Shown here piece after piece: positions 40,856 to 49,613 of a DNA stretch of 64,000 bases (the stretch's first letter is position 1; the number at the start of each line of letters is the position of its first letter). The stretch is from Firmicutes bacterium M10-2. GTDB taxonomy: Bacteria; Bacillota_I; Bacilli_A; Erysipelotrichales; Erysipelotrichaceae. The notes below the pieces were generated by a model. The model was not told the origin of the DNA, did not search any database, and saw nothing but the letters and a program-made list of their open reading frames with translations. The position numbers and the translations under genes are program-made. The stretch covers positions 469,947 through 533,946 of the forward strand of contig KE159692.1 in NCBI GenBank assembly GCA_000403415.2, written 5' to 3'.

Positions 40856-42786
40856 TACATGCTCACTTCCTTTCCGTATTCATCTTCCAAGGTAAAGACT
40901 ACATTTTCTTCAATCCACATTCGTCTTAGATCAGCACGATCTCCCATAAAGTCACTTACTCGTTTTTCGGCCATACGTGCATTATCGATCGTCACACAAA
41001 CAAGCGTACGCGTTTTCGGATCCATTGTCGTTTCCCACAACTGGCTGGCATTCATTTCACCGAGTCCTTTGTATCTTGTGATCGTATATCCGGATTTGAA
41101 TTTTTTCTTGCTTTCTTCAAGCTCTTCATCGGTATATAAATATTCTTCTTTACCGCCTTTCGAAATTCGGTAAAGCGGAGGCAATGCAATATACAACATC
41201 CCGTGTTCGATCAACGGACGCATGAATCGATAAAAGAACGTCAGCAGCAAATTTTGAATGTGAGCACCGTCATCATCCGCATCTGTCATAATAATTACTT
41301 TATAATAATTGGAATCTTCGGCCACGAAACCGGCACCAACTCCGGCACCAAGTGCATAAATAATTGTATTGAGCTCCTCGTTCTTTTCAATGGCTTCCAA
41401 TTTTGCTTTTTCGGTATTTAGCACTTTTCCGCGTAATGGCAAGATGGCCTGATACTTAGAATCCCGCCCTTGTTTGGCTGAACCTCCGGCTGAATCTCCT
41501 TCGACTAAATACAGTTCCTTGCGCCTTGCATCTTTTGATTGTGCACTGGCCAGCTTTCCGGAAAGAACACGTTCGCTACGATTGCGCCCTTTCCCTTTAC
41601 GGGCATCTTCACGTGCTTTTCGAGCCGCATTTCTGGCACTGGATGCCCTGGCGATCTTGCGCACAAGCGTATTGGCCAATTCGCGATTTTCCTCTAAAAA
41701 GTAGCGTAGATTCTCGCTTACGATTGCTTCGGTAGCCGGCTTTGCTTCTGGCGTTCCTAATTTTTCTTTCGTCTGTCCTTCAAATTGCAGCAGTTCTTCA
41801 GGTACGGATAAATTGAGCACTAAGGTTAATCCTTCGCGAACATCGCTGCCTTCATACCCTTTTTCCTTTTCTTTCAGGAAGCCGTTTTTCCGTGCGTAGT
41901 CATTGAAAACTTTCGTAAATGCAAGCTTAGCACCTGTTTCATGGCTTCCGCCATCGCGAGTACGTACCATATTCGTAAAAGAAAAAATATTTTCCTGATA
42001 GTCATCGGTATACTGGAATGCCCCTTCAATCTTGATTCCGTTGCTTTGTCCTGAAAAAGATACAGGATCATGCATTGGGGTATGATCTTTATTTACTTCT
42101 TCAATAAAAGCTTTCAATCCGTCTTCGTAAAAATAAACGTGTTCTCTTGCTTCCTTATTTCGCAGATCTTTCACGATCATCGTCAAACCTTTAAGCAGGA
42201 ACGCATCTTCTTGCGCTCTTTCGCAAATCTTAGAAAACGAGAATCGATTTTGTTTGAAAATTTTAGGATCCGGCATAAATGTGACTTTGCTTCCTGTTTT
42301 CTTTGTCGTTCCTGTGCAAACCAATTCTCCGATTTCGCGTCCTCCGTCCCGAAATTCCATGATCCATATATTTTTCCCGTCACACACTTCGACTGTACAC
42401 CAAGAAGATAAAGCATTAACGACACTAGCTCCTACTCCATGCAGCCCTCCTGCATTGCGATATCCGCCTTGGCTCGTAAATTTTCCTCCGGCATGCAGCA
42501 CTGTAAATATGACAGCAAGCGTAGAGATCCCTGATTTATGTTTTCCTACCGGCATTCCGCGTCCTTCATCTTCTACGCTGACACTGCCATCTTTATTGAG
42601 GATAATCGTGATCTTGTTTCCAAATCCATTGAGCGCCTCGTCGATCGCATTGTCCACGATCTCCCATACGAGATGGTGTAACCCTTTTAGATCCGTCGAT
42701 CCGATATACATTCCGGGTCTTTTTCGTACGGCATCGAGTCCTTCCAGAATCACGATACTTTCTTCATTGTACTGTGTTTGTGGCAT
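40855..42786 (-). CDS. parE: DNA topoisomerase IV subunit B
   Basis: 643 aa ATPase subunit. GHKL site: VWEIVDNAIDEALNGFG, VEDEGRGMPVGKH, LHAGGKF and GGLHGVGASVVNALS; TOPRIM: LYLVEGDSAGGSAKQGRDS and IIMTDADDDGAHI. The LHAGGKFTSQGGYRNAGGLH wording is ParE-type, not GyrB. AAGGAGATC precedes the ATG. It forms the operon parE-parC-eamA. Confidence 0.96.
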   Translation of the reverse strand: MPQTQYNEESIVILEGLDAVRKRPGMYIGSTDLKGLHHLVWEIVDNAIDEALNGFGNKITIILNKDGSVSVEDEGRGMPVGKHKSGISTLAVIFTVLHAGGKFTSQGGYRNAGGLHGVGASVVNALSSWCTVEVCDGKNIWIMEFRDGGREIGELVCTGTTKKTGSKVTFMPDPKIFKQNRFSFSKICERAQEDAFLLKGLTMIVKDLRNKEAREHVYFYEDGLKAFIEEVNKDHTPMHDPVSFSGQSNGIKIEGAFQYTDDYQENIFSFTNMVRTRDGGSHETGAKLAFTKVFNDYARKNGFLKEKEKGYEGSDVREGLTLVLNLSVPEELLQFEGQTKEKLGTPEAKPATEAIVSENLRYFLEENRELANTLVRKIARASSARNAARKAREDARKGKGRNRSERVLSGKLASAQSKDARRKELYLVEGDSAGGSAKQGRDSKYQAILPLRGKVLNTEKAKLEAIEKNEELNTIIYALGAGVGAGFVAEDSNYYKVIIMTDADDDGAHIQNLLLTFFYRFMRPLIEHGMLYIALPPLYRISKGGKEEYLYTDEELEESKKKFKSGYTITRYKGLGEMNASQLWETTMDPKTRTLVCVTIDNARMAEKRVSDFMGDRADLRRMWIEENVVFTLEDEYGKEVSM

Positions 42787-42823
42787 CTTGATCTCCTTCC
42801 ACTTAAAATACGAATTCCAATCT

Positions 42824-42851
42824 ATTATAAAAAAAATAATAGATTTCGCAA
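42824..42851 (-). promoter_or_regulatory. Promoter of parE-parC
   Basis: Minus strand TTGCGA (42851-42846), 16-bp spacer, TATAAT (42829-42824). A second TATAAT lies farther upstream in this very AT-rich 196-bp divergent region. Confidence 0.6.
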
Positions 42852-42982
42852 AATAAATATTCTAAAAACAATATTATTTTTGACTTTATAAAAAATTATA
42901 ACAAATTATCTGTATTTTAGCTAGGAATATTGTTTTTTAATTTCTCAAAAAAGTATGTTAAAATGGACAGGAGGTGAATTAA

Positions 42983-43606
42983 ATGACGATCTTATATACG
43001 ATCTTATGTATCCTGCTTGGTTATTTGCTAGGTTCCATTCCATTTGCATTAATCATAGGCAAGGTGTTCTATCATAAAGACATTCGTAAATTCGGTTCCG
43101 GAAATCTCGGTGGCACGAACGCGGGACGCGTCTTAGGAAAAAAAGCCGGAATTGCCGTGATCATCTGCGATGTCTTAAAAGTCGTGGCTGCTTTGGGAGT
43201 CGCAAGACTTGTTTCTCCGGTTGCTGCCACTTGGACAGGGCTTGCTTGCTGTATCGGACACTGTTATCCGATCTTCGCTCATTTTCATGGAGGTAAAGCG
43301 GTCAGTACCGTATTCGGATTTTTGGTGGGCATGAGCATTTTCGTGTTCAAGGATGCTTCCTTTTTCCTTGTACCTTTTATCATGTTCTTTATCACATTGT
43401 ATTTATTCAAGTTTGTTTCTTTGGCCAGCATTTGCGGGATACTGTGCGGAACTCTTTATATCAGCGCAGCGCTTTGGTATTTCGATACGGCAAATATCAT
43501 GATCATTATCGCCTGTTGGCTCATGTCCCTTCTTGTGATTTATCGCCATATGAAAAATATCGTTGCGATACGCAATGGAGAAGAAAGAAAAATCACTTGG
43601 ATGTAA
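42983..43606 (+). CDS. plsY: Glycerol-3-phosphate acyltransferase
   Basis: 207-aa membrane enzyme that acylates sn-1 of glycerol-3-phosphate from acyl-phosphate, the first step of phospholipid synthesis. Motifs: LLGSIPFALIIGK, GSGNLGGTNAGRVLGKKAG and GHCYPIFAHFHGGKAVST. CAGGAGGTGAATT precedes the ATG, and a TAAAAT sits about 24 nt upstream. It is divergent from parE, as in many Bacillota. A terminator about 70 nt downstream was duplicated by MITE copy 5. Confidence 0.96.
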   Translation: MTILYTILCILLGYLLGSIPFALIIGKVFYHKDIRKFGSGNLGGTNAGRVLGKKAGIAVIICDVLKVVAALGVARLVSPVAATWTGLACCIGHCYPIFAHFHGGKAVSTVFGFLVGMSIFVFKDASFFLVPFIMFFITLYLFKFVSLASICGILCGTLYISAALWYFDTANIMIIIACWLMSLLVIYRHMKNIVAIRNGEERKITWM

Positions 43607-43695
43607 TACTGAGTAATTCTTATTATTTCCGTATAAGTTGGTATATTTTGTCGTAGTCTTGATGATATATCCGATCGATCTCGTTCACGAGATCT

Positions 43696-43886
43696 CAGGC
43701 TGTTGACAAAGTCGATTTTTCAAATCGGCTTTGTCACAGCTTTTTATTTTTCTCCCACAAATGAATAAAAAAAGAGCAATTTGAGGTATTTAAGTACCTA
43801 ATATTACTCTTTTTTTAGACCTTTTTACCCACTTTTATTTTATTGAAATTTAATTTTTTCAAAATAGGTAGTTTGTCAACACTCTG
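43696..43886 (+). mobile_element. Terminator-targeting MITE, copy 5 (191 bp)
   Basis: Identical to copies 1 and 2. Perfect 20-bp direct repeats (43676-43695 and 43887-43906), each the complete GATCTCG / CGAGATC hairpin; only the right copy is followed by TTTTTT. This is the only copy whose CAGGCTG end faces the gene that the terminator serves (plsY); in copies 1, 2 and 4 the CAGAGTG end does. Confidence 0.9.
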
Positions 43887-43906
43887 CGATCTCGTTCACG
43901 AGATCT

Positions 43907-44137
43907 TTTTTAATTTGCGTATAGATTCCCGGCGTCATTGCTGGCGATGTATGGTACAAAACCCTTTTTTTGGATGGCCGGCACACTGGTTGAGTATCAT
44001 ATGTGTGTCTTAATATGCGGGCGTGATGCAGATGTTTGCGTTTGTTTCTCTATTTTCATGTTCTTCATTTTTAAGCGCCATTCATATATCGACACTCCCT
44101 TCTTGCTGTATCCCGGTCTTTTATATTTTTTCTGATT
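43907..44137. other. Non-coding, probably decayed DNA
   Basis: No frame here has a ribosome site or a recognisable product. It lies between MITE copy 5 and a phage antirepressor remnant and is probably debris of the same lost element. Confidence 0.5.
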
Positions 44138-44428
44138 TTATCGATTTGATAAGCTGTTAAATCGAACAATCGGTGCTTCAACTAAACGCCACGGGTTTTT
44201 ATCAACTCGTGATTTTTGCTCAATTAGCTGTGCGTCTTCCAATTCGACCTTTTCCTGAAGTTCGCTTGCCAGTTTTAAAGCCTCGCTAAATGTTTGAGGT
44301 ATATTCCATTTCGTTTGTTGGATATCATATGAACCTGCCTTTCTCAAGCTCGGCAAGACTTCCGAAGTGACCCAGCGTTTGAAGATTTTGATCTTTTGGA
44401 TACTTTCTTCGATAAGGGGGCATTTTGT
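44138..44428 (-). pseudogene. Phage antirepressor (BRO-type) remnant
   Basis: The frame, open from about 44428, reads IKIFKRWVTSEVLPSLRKAG followed by SYDIQQTKW and NIPQTFSEALKLASELQEKV, the end of a BRO-N domain and the linker that precedes a phage antirepressor C-terminal domain. No start with a ribosome site, no N-terminal half and no C-terminal DNA-binding domain are present. It is a fragment of a lost prophage; no other phage gene is adjacent. Confidence 0.6.
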
Positions 44429-44622
44429 AACACATCCTTATCCTTCTTTGATTGCATTTGAAATAGTAATTAATAATGTTTCAAGTCAAATATTTTTGTT
44501 TTCAATAATTCCTTTAAATGCTTCATAATATTTTTCATTTGAACTGTTCTTTCTTTTATTCTTTATGCTTTTTATTTACTGGCACAAGAGCGACATCGAT
44601 TTTCCGTAAGATCCTTTGTATT

Positions 44623-45036
44623 ATGATAAATTTTATAAAATATAACTATGCTTCCTCTTCTGTTGAAGCCTATCTTTCGGATGGATCCAATCGTTCTTTT
44701 TCCTTTTCGTCGATCTCATCCTTTTTGAATGAAATGTGTCTTCACTTCGGATCTTCGCTATCCGGAAGGATCGATTCTTTCAAATATCATATTGGTTTAA
44801 AGAAGAAAATTCCTGTTTTTGTCAATCAATATCATTTTTTTATTCCAATCAAAACAGATTTTTGGATCAACTACGAAGCCATTCATGAAGTACAGTATCT
44901 TGACAAAAAAAATCGATGTACGATCAGCTTTCATGATCATACATCGATTGATTGTACGAATCCGACATTTATCGAACACATTTTAAGACATATCTTTCTT
45001 TTTAAAACTAAAATATCAAAAATCGCTAGTGTGTAG
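44623..45036 (+). CDS. ComK-family competence transcription factor-like protein
   Basis: The 137-residue end of a longer frame resembles ComK, which in Bacillus and Staphylococcus switches on DNA-uptake genes. Matching blocks: LNEMCLHFGSSLSGRIDSFK (ComK has a CxxxGxxxxGR pattern), GLKKKIPVFVNQYHFFIPIK (cf. KKKTPVPVN and FFPT in ComK), FWINYEAIHEVQYL and KNRCTISFHDHTSIDC. The start is uncertain: the ATG at 44623 has no ribosome site, and the part of the frame before it (from 44518) is not ComK-like. It overlaps the convergent RidA-like gene by 11 nt. Confidence 0.65.
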   Translation: MINFIKYNYASSSVEAYLSDGSNRSFSFSSISSFLNEMCLHFGSSLSGRIDSFKYHIGLKKKIPVFVNQYHFFIPIKTDFWINYEAIHEVQYLDKKNRCTISFHDHTSIDCTNPTFIEHILRHIFLFKTKISKIASV

Positions 45037-45448
45037 CTTCATTTTCATCGCAATCACTGCAATTGGATGACTGCATCGTTTTTTCATGACGCAATGTATT
45101 CACGCCCATGCCTTCGATCGCAACCATCGCGTTGTTTTCCAAGCCACTGACTTCGATAATGGACATTGCCGGATATGGGGCTTCCACAAAGTTTTTAAAT
45201 ACAGATAAGAATTCCTCTCTTAAAGTGATATCAGTCAAATAAACTGTATATTTGACCAAATGATCCATTCGCAGATCCAAGTCTTCCAATACATCAATGA
45301 CCCTATAACATGCCGTAACGCATTGTTCTTGAAATGTTTTTCCTCGCCCAATTTGCGCAGACATATATACAAAATCACCCAGTTGTACAATCTCGGAAAT
45401 ACATTCATCACGCGGTACGGAATCACCGATCTTCAAAAAAATATTCAT
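45026..45448 (-). CDS. RidA-like (YjgF/UK114) family protein lacking the catalytic Arg
   Basis: 140 aa with the trimeric RidA fold: QLGDFVYMSAQIGRG, ACYRVIDVLEDLDLRMDHLV and KYTVYLTDITLREEF. Canonical RidA removes ammonia from reactive enamines/imines with an Arg in PARxxV; here the segment reads YPAMSIIEVSGL, with Met in the Arg position, so imine deaminase activity is doubtful. The C-terminal tail is Cys/acid-rich (SSNCSDCDENEATH). AAGGAAGG lies 10-11 nt before the ATG. Confidence 0.85.
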   Translation of the reverse strand: MNIFLKIGDSVPRDECISEIVQLGDFVYMSAQIGRGKTFQEQCVTACYRVIDVLEDLDLRMDHLVKYTVYLTDITLREEFLSVFKNFVEAPYPAMSIIEVSGLENNAMVAIEGMGVNTLRHEKTMQSSNCSDCDENEATH

Positions 45449-45477
45449 TTACTATTCAGCCTTCCTTTCTCTTTTCA

Positions 45478-47868
45478 TTATATGGAATCCTCTGAGGGTT
45501 CCAAAGTATTTTGCACCAGTACTTCTCGTGGTTTACTGCCATTGGCAGGACCAATAATCCCATTTTCTTCCAATACATCCATCAATCGGGCAGCTCTGGA
45601 ATAACCAATGGAAAATTTACGCTGGATCAAAGATGTCGAAGCCTTCCTTGACATAATCACAAAATGCTTTACTTCCGTATACAACGGATCCGAACTTTCG
45701 GAAGCAACTTCTCCGCCTTGTGATTGAAGATCTTTCAAAGTAATGAAAGCATCATCGTATTTCGGTTTTGCCTGTTCTTTGACATAAGCAGCAATCCGAT
45801 TGACTTCATCATCCTTGATGAACACGCCTTGAACCCTTCGCGGAGAATTTTCTCCATTTGGCAAATACAGCATATCTCCATAGCCAAGCAATCGTTCGGC
45901 ACCAGCCTGATCCAAAATAGTCCGGGAGTCGACAAGAGAAGCAACCGCAAACGCGATTCGGCTCGGAATATTCGATTTGATGACACCGGTAATAACATCA
46001 ACACTTGGTCTTTGCGTAGCCACAATCAATACAATTCCCGCAGCTCGAGCCAATTGTGTGATTCGTTGGATAGACTGTTCGACTTCTTTGGCTGCGACAA
46101 GCATAAGGTCTGCCAACTCATCGATAATGACTACTATTTTTGGCAAAATCGTTAAATTCTCTTCCGGATGCTCCAGTACATATTCGTTGTATGCCGTAAT
46201 ATTCCGCACACCGGTCGTCCCGAATAAATCATATCTTGCATCCATCATTTGAACAACAACTTTCAGCGCCTTATTCGCCAGATCGCCATCTGTAATGACC
46301 GGCGCCAATAAATGAGGAATATCATTGTATGGAGTAAATTCGACCTTTTTCGGATCAATTAAGATCAATTTGACCTCATCCGGCCTTGTACGCATCAGCA
46401 AAGAACAAATGATCGTGTTTACACATACCGATTTTCCCGAACCCGTTGCTCCCGCAATTAATAAATGGGGCATCCGATCCAATACGCCATATACATTATC
46501 GCCCATCAAATCTTTTCCCAGCACAAACAACAGCTTTTGGTTATCTTTAGAGCTTGGTATATTTTGAACAAGATCACGCATCTGTACAGGCGTCTTATCA
46601 ATGTTAGGAATTTCGATTCCTACTGCGCTTTTCCCCGGAATCGGTGCTTCAATTCGAATATCAGTCGCTGCCAATGCCATTTTGATATCGTCCTGTAAGC
46701 CGGAAATACGTGAAACACGCACTCCCAGTTCTGGCTTAATCTCGAATTTAGTCACCGAAGGTCCGATATGAATTTCTTTTAGATCTGCCTTTACGTTGAA
46801 TTCATCAAGAATCTCAATTAGCTTTTGGCCTTGAACCTTGGCTGCTTGCATATTGTTTGTGCCTTTTCCGACTGTACGGATCGGATCAAGCACATTTAGC
46901 AAAGGAAGCTTATAGGAAGAATCGATTTCCTTATAAGAAGGCCGCGGTTCTACAATCACTGGATCGGTTTCTTTTTTTTCTTTGACTTTTTTCGGAACCT
47001 CTTTGATCGTACTGTCATGGATCACAACATCTTGAATCGTTTGCGTTGGTTTCGCCTCGGCTTTCGGTTTTTTCGATTCCTTTTTTGGCGCATCATCCGC
47101 CATTAATCCCAACATGGTTTTCTTTGTCTTTTTTTTCTTTTTCGGCTCTTCTTCATACATACTGCTGGCATCGATGATTCGGAACGAACTTTCCTTGGAA
47201 TCGGGAATTCTTTCTTCTTCGTACAATTCTTCAAACAAATCATCATATTCATCCCGTTCTTTTTCATGTTTCAGCTTAGGAAGCGAAATTTTTTGAGGAT
47301 GATCTACAAACCAGGTATAGCTGAGCATTACAGCACCTAAAATCGCAAATATTGCCGCAATCAAATAGGCTCCTGTCAAGTCGAATAAACTACGGCAAAT
47401 CCCCGCTATCACACTTCCGATCAATCCGGAAGAAAATGAAATTTTATTGCTGAGTATCGGCCACGTATTGGTCAGGATCTTGCTTGCTCCGTACCATGCA
47501 TCATGCGCGGCAAATTCGCGACAACCTTGATACAACAAGACTGCCAAAGCCAAGAACACCACACCGACATAATAACGAAGCGGAATTTTCTTCTTGTCAT
47601 TGCTGTAAATCACCCAAATCGCGTATGCGATCCCTAAAATCAACACCACATAGGTGAGCATTCCGAAAAAATAAGCCACTATATTGAAGATAAAAGTGCC
47701 GACCACTCCTAGTTTAAAAAGAGCAATCATAAAAGCGCAAATCATACAAAGCAGAAAGCACAAACGGAACAACCGGGATTTCTGCCAGTACGTTTGTGCT
47801 TTTTTAGAGGCTGTTTTCCGGGCAGTTGTTTTCTTACGGGTTTGTTTTCGTTTTTTAGCAGCTGCCAT
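45478..47868 (-). CDS. FtsK/SpoIIIE DNA translocase
   Basis: 796-aa septal DNA pump that clears chromosomes at division or sporulation. Lys-rich N-terminus, four membrane helices (about 30-190), a charged linker, the alpha/beta motor with Walker A GATGSGKSVCVNTI and Walker B VVIIDELADLMLVA, and a C-terminal gamma winged helix (STSLIQRKFSIGYSRAARLM) that reads KOPS/SRS-like sites. AAAGGAGGG precedes the ATG. No partner gene is needed nearby. Confidence 0.95.
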   Translation of the reverse strand: MAAAKKRKQTRKKTTARKTASKKAQTYWQKSRLFRLCFLLCMICAFMIALFKLGVVGTFIFNIVAYFFGMLTYVVLILGIAYAIWVIYSNDKKKIPLRYYVGVVFLALAVLLYQGCREFAAHDAWYGASKILTNTWPILSNKISFSSGLIGSVIAGICRSLFDLTGAYLIAAIFAILGAVMLSYTWFVDHPQKISLPKLKHEKERDEYDDLFEELYEEERIPDSKESSFRIIDASSMYEEEPKKKKKTKKTMLGLMADDAPKKESKKPKAEAKPTQTIQDVVIHDSTIKEVPKKVKEKKETDPVIVEPRPSYKEIDSSYKLPLLNVLDPIRTVGKGTNNMQAAKVQGQKLIEILDEFNVKADLKEIHIGPSVTKFEIKPELGVRVSRISGLQDDIKMALAATDIRIEAPIPGKSAVGIEIPNIDKTPVQMRDLVQNIPSSKDNQKLLFVLGKDLMGDNVYGVLDRMPHLLIAGATGSGKSVCVNTIICSLLMRTRPDEVKLILIDPKKVEFTPYNDIPHLLAPVITDGDLANKALKVVVQMMDARYDLFGTTGVRNITAYNEYVLEHPEENLTILPKIVVIIDELADLMLVAAKEVEQSIQRITQLARAAGIVLIVATQRPSVDVITGVIKSNIPSRIAFAVASLVDSRTILDQAGAERLLGYGDMLYLPNGENSPRRVQGVFIKDDEVNRIAAYVKEQAKPKYDDAFITLKDLQSQGGEVASESSDPLYTEVKHFVIMSRKASTSLIQRKFSIGYSRAARLMDVLEENGIIGPANGSKPREVLVQNTLEPSEDSI

Positions 47869-47885
47869 AATTCCCTCCTTTATTT

Positions 47886-49568
47886 TTATTGATTGATTTC
47901 CAAGATCACCGGCAGGACCATCGGTCGTTTCGCCGTTTGTTTGAACAAGTATTTTGCCACCTTGTCACGAATTTCCTGACGAGTTTCCAAGTTATCATAC
48001 GTCTTGTTTTTAACGTTATCTTTGATCGTTTCTTCCATGATCTTCGCGACATCATTGGTAATGTATTGAGAATCCTTTAAATAGATCAATCCTCGGGATT
48101 GAACATCCGGTCCATTAATGATTTTTTTCGTTTTGGAATCGATTCCGATCGCAAGGATCATCACTCCATCGGTTGAAAGGATCTCGCGATCTTTCAACAC
48201 AACACCAGCCATATCCCAGTTTTCTTTTCCATCAATCATCGTATCGTGAAGCTGCATTTCCATTTTGACAGAAACAAGCTTCTCGTCTTCAAACTGCGCC
48301 ACTTGTCCATTATCGAGGATAATGATGTGATCGCTTGCTATGCCCATTTCAGCGGCAATTTCCGCATTTGCACATAACATACGGTACTCCCCTTTGACAG
48401 GTATGTAATATTTCGGTCTTGTCAAAAAGAGCATCATCTTGAGATCTTCTTTGGACGGGTGCATGCTCAAAACATTTTTATCAAGAAGAACAAGGCGTCC
48501 TCCCCGCTTATAAATATCATTCTCCATGTTTTTAAATACTTTTTCAACGCCGGGAATGATCGGTGTTGCGATAACGATCAGATCTTCCGGACGGATATTG
48601 ATATTCGGGACTTCATCATTGGCAATATTGGACATTAACGTAAAGAGTGGACGGCCTTGTCCGCTGATCAACACAACCACATCTTTGATTTTATCGATTT
48701 CGTTGACATTCGCCAGTATATGTTCCGGAATCTTATATCCGATTTGTTTTAGACCATTCATGCGTTCCTGAAGCTCTTTCGTATACAAAATAAGCTTTCG
48801 GTCATGTTTAATGCAGCAGTCGATAATTTCCTGAATGCGATATACGGACTGGGTATACACACTGACAAAAATGCGGGTATCATGATTCAGATCGAGAATT
48901 TGATCAAATGCTTTCGTGACTTGATGATTTGGAGATGTGTGACCGCTTCGCTCGGCCCCCTTGCTTTCCTGCATAAGCACAAGAACGCCTTCTTTTCCAA
49001 GTTTTGCTCCAATCGTTAAGTTTCCGCGATAATTGTCGTCAAGATCATTATAGTTTTCAATAAATTCTCCAGAGTATACGACATAACCCTGGCTTGTGGA
49101 AATCGCAACCCCAAAAGCTCCCGGATAAGCGTGAGTGATCGGAAAGAAGATGACTTTTCTTTTTGCAATCCGTTTCTGGTCATGACGTTTCACCACATGG
49201 ATCCGTACTCCGCTGATCTTCTCTTTTTTCAACATTTTCGTGATCTCTTTGGCAGCGAGCGGCGAAGTGTAAATATCCGCTTTAACTTGCTTCAGCAAAT
49301 GTGGCAATGCTCCCATAACATCATCGTGTCCATGCGTAATGATGATTCCCGCAATATTCTCTTTGTGCTCAATCAAATAAGTAAAATCTTGAATGATATA
49401 TTCGATACCTAAAGATTCTTTCGCATCGGGAAATTTGATTCCCGCTTCAATGATATAGATCTTTTGGTCGACTTCGACACAGATCATATTTTTTCCGTCC
49501 TCGTCCAAGCCTCCCAACATAAAGATCCGGATCTTTTCTTTTTTTTGTTCCGGTTTATTTTCGCTCAT
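47886..49568 (-). CDS. RNase J-family ribonuclease with substituted metal site (J2-like)
   Basis: 560 aa; metallo-beta-lactamase plus beta-CASP layout and a C-terminal domain, as in RNase J. Several metal-binding positions are changed: HxHxDH reads ITHGHDDVMGALPHL (Val84 for the last His), the Asp of GDF is Glu168 (YSGEF), and the usual PVHGEYR reads PVKGEYRM. His remains at THAYPG and MHPSKED. RNase J2 proteins are similarly degenerate and act with RNase J1, so this is probably a J2-like subunit; no J1 gene is in the window. CAGGAGG precedes the ATG. Confidence 0.88.
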   Translation of the reverse strand: MSENKPEQKKEKIRIFMLGGLDEDGKNMICVEVDQKIYIIEAGIKFPDAKESLGIEYIIQDFTYLIEHKENIAGIIITHGHDDVMGALPHLLKQVKADIYTSPLAAKEITKMLKKEKISGVRIHVVKRHDQKRIAKRKVIFFPITHAYPGAFGVAISTSQGYVVYSGEFIENYNDLDDNYRGNLTIGAKLGKEGVLVLMQESKGAERSGHTSPNHQVTKAFDQILDLNHDTRIFVSVYTQSVYRIQEIIDCCIKHDRKLILYTKELQERMNGLKQIGYKIPEHILANVNEIDKIKDVVVLISGQGRPLFTLMSNIANDEVPNINIRPEDLIVIATPIIPGVEKVFKNMENDIYKRGGRLVLLDKNVLSMHPSKEDLKMMLFLTRPKYYIPVKGEYRMLCANAEIAAEMGIASDHIIILDNGQVAQFEDEKLVSVKMEMQLHDTMIDGKENWDMAGVVLKDREILSTDGVMILAIGIDSKTKKIINGPDVQSRGLIYLKDSQYITNDVAKIMEETIKDNVKNKTYDNLETRQEIRDKVAKYLFKQTAKRPMVLPVILEINQ

Positions 49569-49613
49569 AATACCTCCTGTTGGTTCTCGATTATTTTATT
49601 CATTATAGCACAA

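Noticed and set aside
43938-44135. 65-aa open frame between MITE copy 5 and the antirepressor remnant
   Set aside because: No ribosome site, Cys/Phe-rich composition and no recognisable family; treated as non-coding.
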